A stretch of 64,000 bases of DNA from the IMG/VR virus record IMGVR_UViG_3300008111_000011, positions 1-64,000 of that record. One strand, written 5' to 3'. The position numbers were made by a program, and so were the translations under genes. This document shows positions 33,481-39,900 of this stretch, piece after piece. This DNA is from a virus. The notes under the pieces are model-generated. The model was given only the letters and a program-made list of their open reading frames with translations. It ran no database searches and was not told the DNA's origin. Every line of letters begins with the position of its first letter. Position 1 is the first letter of the stretch.

Positions 33481-34155
33481 ATGAAAGTTCCAGATTTAGC
33501 AATAGGAAGACAACTTTTTTGTGGTCTAGGAAGACCAGAAATTTTAGGCAGAGGAAGGAGAGTTGTAAGAGGATCTGCCTTTATTCAAGGACCTGAATTT
33601 GTTGGTGATCCATCATCAGTATCAAAACCGATTCCAACAGAGTTTGGTACAGTAACTTGTACAGAAACAACAAATATTGATATGAAGCCTTTGCCATTTT
33701 ATTCTTTATTTGTAAAAACTTTTGCTAGAATTAAAGGATATTTGAAGATTGATTATTTACTATCAGTTAAGTATATAAAATCTCATGTAATATTAACTTC
33801 TGTATTAAAAGCTGGAGTTAAAAACTTTGAAATAGATCACCCATTAGATCCAGAAAGACAAAATTTGGTCCATTCATGTCTGGAAGGTCCAGAAATTGGC
33901 GTTTATGTTAGAGGTAGAATAACTAACAAAACAGAAATTAATCTTCCAAATTATTGGACAAAATTAATAAACCCACAATCAATTACTGTTCAATTGCAAC
34001 CAATTGGCGCTCATCAGGATATTATTGTAAAAAGAATAGGAGAAAATAAAATATTCTTACAATCAAAATCTGGTATTCCCATTGATTGTTTTTATCATGT
34101 TTATGCAGAGAGAGTTGACGTTCCAAAATTACAAGTTGAGGTTTTGAAAAAATGA
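33481..34155 (+). CDS. structural protein with shared fibre-type C-domain
   Basis: Protein of 224 residues. An N-terminal domain unlike its neighbour is followed by a C-terminal module with FEIDHPLDPERQNLVHSCLE, GPEIGVYVRGRITNKTEINL and LPNYWTKLINPQSITV. The same module is in the next gene, so it is a repeated building block of baseplate or fibre proteins. No enzyme motif. Probably a virion protein near the baseplate spike. Confidence 0.65.
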   Translation: MKVPDLAIGRQLFCGLGRPEILGRGRRVVRGSAFIQGPEFVGDPSSVSKPIPTEFGTVTCTETTNIDMKPLPFYSLFVKTFARIKGYLKIDYLLSVKYIKSHVILTSVLKAGVKNFEIDHPLDPERQNLVHSCLEGPEIGVYVRGRITNKTEINLPNYWTKLINPQSITVQLQPIGAHQDIIVKRIGENKIFLQSKSGIPIDCFYHVYAERVDVPKLQVEVLKK

Positions 34156-34886
34156 CTTTGTTTGATTTTAAAAAATATGCAGTTCTAACTGGACCTGGCA
34201 ATGGAGATTATAATTTTGACGACAGTGAGCCAAACTGGTGGAAAAAGGACGATTTTGGTAGCGACTTCAATTTAAATGATGTTGCTGTTGTACTACTAAA
34301 CACAACCGCAGATTATGCATATTTAAAACTCAATGGATATGACACAAGTTCTGTAACTCTAGGAAGAAGCACAGGACCTATTGGAACATTTACTGTTGAC
34401 GCATCACAAACAAATTTTTCAGGAACAGTAACTGCACCAAATTTTCAAGGAACTATAAATGTTCAGTCTTGGAAAGGATTTGATATTAAACACCCAAATA
34501 AACCAAATTATAGACTAAGGCATATTTGTTTGGAAGGTCCTGAAGGAGGAGTTTATTTTAGAGGAAGACTCACAAATTCTAACGTCATAAATTTGCCAGA
34601 TTATTGGAATGGATTAATTGATCCAGAAACAATTACAGTTTCATTAACCCAAATTGGTTATTCTCAAGATTTGATCGTAGAAAAAATAGAATGGGGACAA
34701 AAAATTATATTAAAATCTGGAAATGGAGCAAATATAGATTGTTATTATTTGGTAAATGCTTCAAGAATGGACGGAGATCCTTTAATTATTGAATATGAAG
34801 GTGCATCACCAAAAAATTATCCAGGAGATAATACTCAATATTCTATTTCTGGATATCACTATGACGTTCGGGGTCTTGACGGGTAG
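34152..34886 (+). CDS. structural protein, paralogous C-domain
   Basis: Protein of 244 residues. After a variable start (DFKKYAVLTGPGNGDYNFDD) comes the shared module: FDIKHPNKPNYRLRHICLEG, GGVYFRGRLTNSNVINLPDY and LIDPETITVSL. A short Pro/Tyr-rich tail follows. ATGA overlap with its paralogue indicates tandem duplication or domain sharing. The end of the gene contains an early-type promoter. Confidence 0.65.
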   Translation: MTLFDFKKYAVLTGPGNGDYNFDDSEPNWWKKDDFGSDFNLNDVAVVLLNTTADYAYLKLNGYDTSSVTLGRSTGPIGTFTVDASQTNFSGTVTAPNFQGTINVQSWKGFDIKHPNKPNYRLRHICLEGPEGGVYFRGRLTNSNVINLPDYWNGLIDPETITVSLTQIGYSQDLIVEKIEWGQKIILKSGNGANIDCYYLVNASRMDGDPLIIEYEGASPKNYPGDNTQYSISGYHYDVRGLDG

Positions 34887-34904
34887 GGTCTGGTGTGGTA
34901 TGAT
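34876..34904 (+). promoter_or_regulatory. sigma70-type promoter at end of tail operon
   Basis: TTGACG (34876-34881), 17-base spacer ending in TGTGG, TATGAT (34899-34904). It is embedded in the last codons of the tail gene and would start the small-gene/tRNA transcript. Confidence 0.75.
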
Positions 34905-34931
34905 TACTTGGTAATCAAAGGATTCGACCAA

Positions 34932-35114
34932 ATGAATGATGAGTATCTAACTAGATGTGTGATCGATCCAATCTCTAGAAAAGTTCATCTTTTTTCCAAC
35001 GAAGGGTCAGAAAAAGAAGTGGTCTGTGAGACTGTACAAGAGTTTATGAATGTGCTAAAGTTTGTTCGAGAAACACTTGACGAAGAAACCCTTTCTTACA
35101 CAAGTCCCGTATGA
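34932..35114 (+). CDS. small conserved-type protein
   Basis: Protein of 60 residues starting MNDEYLTRCVIDPISRKVHL. A GTG start at 34893 is unlikely because it falls inside the promoter; the ATG at 34932 lies 28 bases after the -10 box. Mixed alpha/beta, acidic C-terminus. ATGA overlap with the next gene. Unknown function. Confidence 0.62.
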   Translation: MNDEYLTRCVIDPISRKVHLFSNEGSEKEVVCETVQEFMNVLKFVRETLDEETLSYTSPV

Positions 35115-35290
35115 GACCTGAAACACGAGAATCAATGGAAATGTTGTTCACAGCAAAATGGAATGTTCCAACGGCAGCAAAGAACTGTAATCTCACCAAC
35201 AAAGAAATGAAGATTACGTTTAATGAATACTGCCGTTTACATCCCCCAACTTATGTGGTAGAATCTGACAATCAACTCAATCTCTTTTGA
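35111..35290 (+). CDS. small helical protein
   Basis: Protein of 59 residues: MRPETRESMEMLFTAKWNVP, then AAKNCNLTNKEMKITFNEYC, which reads like a helix-turn-helix (AAKxCNLTNKEMK) and may bind DNA. The last codons form the 3' arm of a terminator hairpin. Function unknown; a transcription-control role is only suggested by the helical pattern. Confidence 0.62.
   Translation: MRPETRESMEMLFTAKWNVPTAAKNCNLTNKEMKITFNEYCRLHPPTYVVESDNQLNLF
35236..35264 (+). promoter_or_regulatory. sigma70-type promoter for tRNA cluster
   Basis: TTTACA (35236-35241), 17-base spacer ending TGTGG, TAGAAT (35259-35264). It is inside the preceding small gene and 35 bases before the first tRNA. Confidence 0.65.
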
Positions 35291-35296
35291 GTTTTT
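35274..35296 (+). terminator. AT-rich hairpin with T-run
   Basis: AACTCAA (35274-35280) pairs with TTGAGTT (35287-35293) followed by TTT. The stop codon lies in the 3' arm. Weak stem; may terminate the upstream transcript or be a processing site before the tRNAs. Confidence 0.45.
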
Positions 35297-35298
35297 AT

Positions 35299-35373
35299 GG
35301 GACTGTCGCCTATGGGTTAAGGCCCACTGCTTATAACGGTGTGAACTGAGTTCAAGTCTCAGCAGTCCTACCA
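35299..35373 (+). tRNA. trnI-UAU: tRNA-Ile (anticodon UAU)
   Basis: Cloverleaf of 75 bases including an encoded CCA. Acceptor GGGACTG with CAGTCCT; D stem GCC/GGC; anticodon stem CACTG/CGGTG with loop CTTATAA, anticodon TAT at 35332-35334; T stem CTGAG/CTCAG with TTCAAGT. It reads AUA, frequent in this AT-rich phage and rarer in many marine picocyanobacteria. Confidence 0.85.
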
Positions 35374-35381
35374 AAATACAT

Positions 35382-35465
35382 GGGAGCGTGGCGGAATCGG
35401 TAGACGCACCTGACTTAAAATCAGTTGGGCATTTGCTCGTGGGAGTTCAAGTCTCCCCGTTCCTA
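35382..35465 (+). tRNA. trnL-UAA: tRNA-Leu (anticodon UAA)
   Basis: Class II tRNA of 84 bases. Acceptor GGGAGCG with CGTTCCT (G-U pairs), anticodon loop CTTAAAA giving TAA, a long variable arm, T stem GGGAG/CTCCC with TTCAAGT. CCA is not encoded. It reads UUA. Confidence 0.88.
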
Positions 35466-35485
35466 TTAGAGGTTTTAAACAATCT

Positions 35486-35494
35486 CTAAATATA
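35486..35494 (+). promoter_or_regulatory. possible late motif CTAAATATA
   Basis: CTAAATATA lies between tRNA-Leu and the gene at 35515. It resembles the late -10 element but with one mismatch. Confidence 0.3.
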
Positions 35495-35514
35495 AAAAAG
35501 TAGGAGGTTCTCCT

Positions 35515-35784
35515 ATGAAATACAGAATAGATGCCAGATACGTTTGGTATAATAAAGGAGCACAAATAGTTCTAATGTATTTCATAAATCAAATACCATT
35601 TACTTTTGATGATGTTCCTGATAGTTATCAATACGATCTGGAAGTCATAGAATTGGCAGATAAAGAAAGAAGGTTTGAACCAGATGATTTATATAAATCA
35701 TCTTTTTATTTAATTGATGAACTATGTCATCCTCTAATGTTTGAACTAGATCTAGAAAATCCTGAAATGTTACCTGTCGATTAA
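35515..35784 (+). CDS. small acidic protein between tRNAs
   Basis: Protein of 89 residues starting MKYRIDARYVWYNKGAQIVL, with a beta-rich first half and acidic second half. TAGGAG (35501-35506) and CTCCTA (35510-35515) form a tight hairpin that hides the AGGAGG ribosome binding site and the first base of the start codon, suggesting translational control. Unknown family. Confidence 0.6.
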   Translation: MKYRIDARYVWYNKGAQIVLMYFINQIPFTFDDVPDSYQYDLEVIELADKERRFEPDDLYKSSFYLIDELCHPLMFELDLENPEMLPVD

Positions 35785-35786
35785 TT

Positions 35787-35859
35787 GCCCTTGTAGCTCA
35801 GCTGGTAGAGCACCGCTTTTGTAAAGCGGTTGTCGCAAGTTCAAGTCTTGTCGGGGGCT
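35787..35859 (+). tRNA. trnT-UGU: tRNA-Thr (anticodon UGU)
   Basis: 73-base tRNA. Acceptor GCCCTTG with CGGGGGC, D arm with GCTC/GAGC and GGTAG, anticodon stem CCGCT/AGCGG with loop TTTGTAA (anticodon TGT), T arm GCAAG/CTTGT with TTCAAGT. CCA is not encoded. It reads ACA. Confidence 0.88.
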
Positions 35860-35879
35860 TGAGTTCTATAAAACTCCAA

Positions 35880-36035
35880 ATGTCACTTATTTCACAACAA
35901 GATAGAAAAACCACAATCGAAGCACTTGATTTCTATCTCTTTAGCAAAGGAATTGATATGAGCGAAGAGAAAAGAATGGAATTAAATGCTCTTCTAAATT
36001 GGGTAAAACTAGAATATCAAAAAAATGAAAATTAA
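35880..36035 (+). CDS. 51-residue helical protein
   Basis: MSLISQQDRKTTIEALDFYL begins an all-helical small protein ending WVKLEYQKNEN. It lies 20 bases after tRNA-Thr and overlaps the next gene by 11 bases. Unknown function. Confidence 0.55.
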   Translation: MSLISQQDRKTTIEALDFYLFSKGIDMSEEKRMELNALLNWVKLEYQKNEN

Positions 36036-36192
36036 TCTCTGGTATTGTAATGATATGAATCAGTGGCGTTGGACTTTAACTGACGACGCAAGACCTATCA
36101 TAAAACAAGAATCTGGACAGCAACCAAATCTTCGTGATGCTATGAATGATGTTGCAACTACTGTAGAATATCTAATGAATGGCAAAGAGTGA
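36025..36192 (+). CDS. 55-residue protein
   Basis: Starts MKINLWYCNDMNQWRWTLTD, Trp-rich, followed by an amphipathic helix (LRDAMNDVATTVEYLMNGKE). Overlaps both neighbours, arguing for real translation. Similar small Trp-rich proteins occur in cyanophages by my recollection; no function known. Confidence 0.58.
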   Translation: MKINLWYCNDMNQWRWTLTDDARPIIKQESGQQPNLRDAMNDVATTVEYLMNGKE

Positions 36193-36799
36193 TTTCTATA
36201 TTGATAAAGTAAATAAACAACAAGCAAAGGAACTTTTATTACAATATCATTACCTCAAAGATTTTTCAAAGGGATTTAAGTCGGGGTATAACTATGGTCT
36301 CTTTGAAAATAATTATTTCGCGCCATTAAATATTGGTGGAATTAAAGGAGTTTGTATATTCACTGGATTGCCTGTACCTGAGATTGCAAAAGGAGCATTT
36401 GGACTTGAAAGAAATGAACAACAAGGACTTTTCGAACTCTCAAGACTTTGCATCGAACCTAGTACGCAGTCATGCGAATATAACATCACTTCTTGGTTTG
36501 TGTCACGGGCGATTAGACAACTTCGGAAAGATACTGAGGTTAAAGCAATCCTTTCTTATGCTGATTCAGATTTCCATTCTGGTACAACTTATCGTGCTTG
36601 CAACTTTAAGTATTACGGTCTCACGGATCGAAAAAAAGATTTCTATTATTCAGACGGAACTAAACACTCTCGTGGAAAAGTAAAAGGTGCTGAAGGAGAA
36701 TGGAGAGAACGAAGTAGAAAGCACAGATATCTTATGGTATTCGACAAAAAACTTCAAGAAAGGTTGACTTGGAAAGAAGAGATGTGGTATAATAGTTAA
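36179..36799 (+). CDS. Mom-like GNAT-type DNA modification protein
   Basis: Protein of 206 residues resembling phage Mu Mom and related GNAT-fold proteins: LFELSRLCIEPST, a helix FVSRAIRQLRKDTEVKAILS and the motif SYADSDFHSGTTYRACNFKY (Mom-like SYAD...GTxYxAxxF) with YYG after it. Mu Mom converts adenine to a carbamoylmethyl derivative that blocks restriction. A similar protective role is possible here. It could also be an unrelated GNAT acyltransferase. ATG is within the preceding gene. Confidence 0.65.
   Translation: MAKSDFYIDKVNKQQAKELLLQYHYLKDFSKGFKSGYNYGLFENNYFAPLNIGGIKGVCIFTGLPVPEIAKGAFGLERNEQQGLFELSRLCIEPSTQSCEYNITSWFVSRAIRQLRKDTEVKAILSYADSDFHSGTTYRACNFKYYGLTDRKKDFYYSDGTKHSRGKVKGAEGEWRERSRKHRYLMVFDKKLQERLTWKEEMWYNS
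36764..36793 (+). promoter_or_regulatory. sigma70-type promoter ahead of a short leader
   Basis: TTGACT (36764-36769), 18-base spacer ending TGTGG, TATAAT (36788-36793). Only about 60 bases lie between its expected start and a strong hairpin. Confidence 0.65.
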
Positions 36800-36836
36800 G
36801 GCGATACAAAACCAAACTCCCTTCCGTGTGACTTCA

Positions 36837-36859
36837 AAACCTCCCTTTAAGGGGGGTTT
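36837..36859 (+). terminator. GC-rich hairpin before tail fibre gene
   Basis: AAACCTCCC (36837-36845) pairs with GGGGGGTTT (36851-36859), loop TTTAA, one G-U pair. Followed by CGTTG, so a typical U-run is missing; stable stem nonetheless. Confidence 0.6.
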
Positions 36860-36867
36860 CGTTGTAT

Positions 36868-36875
36868 GATAAATA
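36868..36875 (+). promoter_or_regulatory. late promoter GATAAATA for fibre gene
   Basis: GATAAATA lies 30 bases before the 1955-residue fibre gene and fits the NATAAATA pattern; it is preceded by TATGAT as at psbA. Confidence 0.65.
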
Positions 36876-36905
36876 ATCTATAACGGAACTTCTCATAGCA
36901 ATAAA

Positions 36906-39900
36906 ATGGGTCTTAGTCGCTTAGATAATTTTCTTAAGAATACAAAAGGAACAATTCTCTACGTCGATCCTTCGAGTATTGACGCAACAGATGGTGTAGA
37001 AAATCAAGGTAATTCTCTCACGAGGCCCTTTAAAACAATCCAAAGAGCTTTAGTTGAGGCAGCAAGATTTTCTTATCAAAAGGGAAGAGATAATGATAGA
37101 TTTGGTAAAACAACAATTTTATTATATCCAGGTGAACACTTAGTTGATAATAGACCTGGATATCTTGTCAATAATATAAATGATTATACTCTGAGAAATG
37201 GAGGAACAACTAATGACTTGTCTCCGTTTGATTCTCAAACTAATTTTGATCTAGCTACTGAAGATAATACTTTATATAAACTTAATAGTATTCACGGTGG
37301 TGTTATTGTTCCAAGAGGAACTTCAATTGTTGGATTGGATTTAAGAAAGACTAAGATCCGACCAAAGTATGTACCAAATCCAGAGAATGATAATATTGAA
37401 AGATCTTGTATTTTTAGGGTAACAGGTTCTTGTTATATTTGGCAGTTCAGTATTTTTGACGCTGATCCAAATGATGTTGTATATAAAGATTATACAAGCA
37501 ATGTCTTTGTTCCCAATTTTTCTCATCATAAACTTTCATGTTTTGAATATGCAGATGGTGTCAATAAGGTAGAAATTGAAGACGCATTCTTATCTTATTA
37601 TTCAGAGAAAACTGACCTTGACATGTATTATGAAAAGGTCGGAGCAGTTTATGGTTCGACAAGTGGAAGAGCTCTTCCTCCAGAATTTGTTGGAGATCCT
37701 ATTGATATCCAAACAAAGATTGATGAATTTAGAATTGTTGGATCAAAAGGTGCTGAAATTGGAATAACCAGTATTAGATCTGGTGATGGTATAACACCTA
37801 CTACAACTATTACAGTAGATCTTCAAACTAATGATGCAGGATTACAAGTTGATACTCCAATAAGAGTTGAAGGTGTAAATGCTCCTGGATATGACGGACA
37901 ATATGTTCTTAGTGAAGTTATTAGTAATACTCAGGTAAAATATAAGGTACAGAACTCTCCACTAGATCCTCTTCCTTCTGTTTCTGGAGCAACTTTAAGT
38001 ATATTAGTTGATACTGTTACATCTTCCTCACCATATATCTTTAACATTTCATTGAGATCTGTATATGGAATGTGTGGAATGTTGGCAGATGGAGAAAAGG
38101 CAGATGGATTTAAGAGTATGGTTGTTGCCCAATTCACAGGAATTGGACTCCAAAAAGACAACAATGCTTTTGTAAAATACAACTCTACTAGTGGAACATT
38201 TAATGATAAAACTGCTAGTGGAAATGAAAATATTCACACGGACTCTAGAGCAAGATATAAACCAACATATTCAAACTTCCATATTAAAGCAACAAATAAT
38301 GCATTTATTCAGGTAGTTTCTGTTTTTGCTATTGGATATGCTCAACATTTTATTGCTGAAGATGGTGGAGATCTTTCAATAACAAACTCAAACTCAAACT
38401 TTGGTGCCAAAGCCCTAGTTGCTTCTGGATACCAAAAAGAAGCTTTTAGAAGAGATGATGTTGGATATATAACTCATATTATTCCTCCAAGAGAATTAGA
38501 AACAACAGAAACTAGTGTTGAATTTTTATCAATTGACATTGCAAAAACTGTAAGTATTGCTTCAACTAATCGCCTTTATCTTTATAACGAGACAAATCAA
38601 TCTTCACCTCCTGAAGGTGTAATAGAAGGTTACAGGATTGGTTCTAAGAGAAACGAAAATTTAAATGTACTTTTCTCTTCGGGCGGAATTAGTACACAAT
38701 ATTCGGCTAGAGTCATCATGCCGAATACTCAATTCACTTCTTCTGAGACAACCTCAGAAAAAATATTTGTTGTTGATAGAAGTGTAACTGGAATTAATAG
38801 TATTACAAGCAATGTAATTACACTAAATCAAACTCATTCGTTTATTAATGGAGAATCTGTAAGAGTTATAAGTGAAACTGGTCAAATTCCAGATGGAATT
38901 TCGAATAATCAAATTTATTATGCAATTACTAGTGGCAGCAATATTAGCAATGGTAAGCAACTTAAACTTGCACAGACTTTAAATGATGCTATCAATGATG
39001 ATGAGATTACTATTAATAGCAAGGGTGGAATACTTCAAGTAATAAGTAGAGTATCCGATAAAAAGTCGGGAGATATTGGACACCCAATTCAATGGGATGG
39101 AAGCCAATGGTATATCAACGTTGCAACTGCTTCGACCGAAAATTCAATTTATCCAACAATTATTAGTGCAGGAACAACTTCTCTTGGACAGGCAAGTCCT
39201 AGAACATTTATCACAAGAAAACCTGATAATAGATCTCTAGATGATACAATTTATAGAGTTCGTTATGTAATTCCTTCCGATTCGACAATTGTTTCAAGAC
39301 CTCCTGTTGAAGGATATGTAATCCAAGAATCAAATACGTCAATAGGATCTACAGACTCTGAAGTTGCATATCAGTTTAATCCTTCTTCAGCAAGTCTATC
39401 AAATTCAACCGAATTAAGGAACTTTAGAATAATTTCTAATGCAAGTTGGAACATTGGAACTGCAAACATTTTAACAGAAATTCCACACAACCTTAAAGTT
39501 GGATCTGAGGTTGAAATTAATAATATAACCAGTTCAAATAATACGACTGGTATTGCAAATACTGGATTTAATGGAACTTTCACTGTTACTGGAATTAGTA
39601 GTTCTAAGCATTTTAGTATTGCCTTAAGCAAAGATCCAGGATCCTATACGAATAATAACTCTTCTAGAAATGTATCTCTTCCATATTTTAAGAAGAAAAG
39701 ATACTCTGGAACATATTATATCTACAAGAGTCAAGAAGTTCAAGAATATATTTCAGGAAAACAGGATGGAATTTATCATTTACACATAGTAAATTCCTCA
39801 AATTCTCCAACTTCTTCACCATTCACAGGTTATAGATTCTCTCAACCGCTGCAGAATCTATATCCACAACTAGATAGAGATAATCCAATATCGGATCCTC

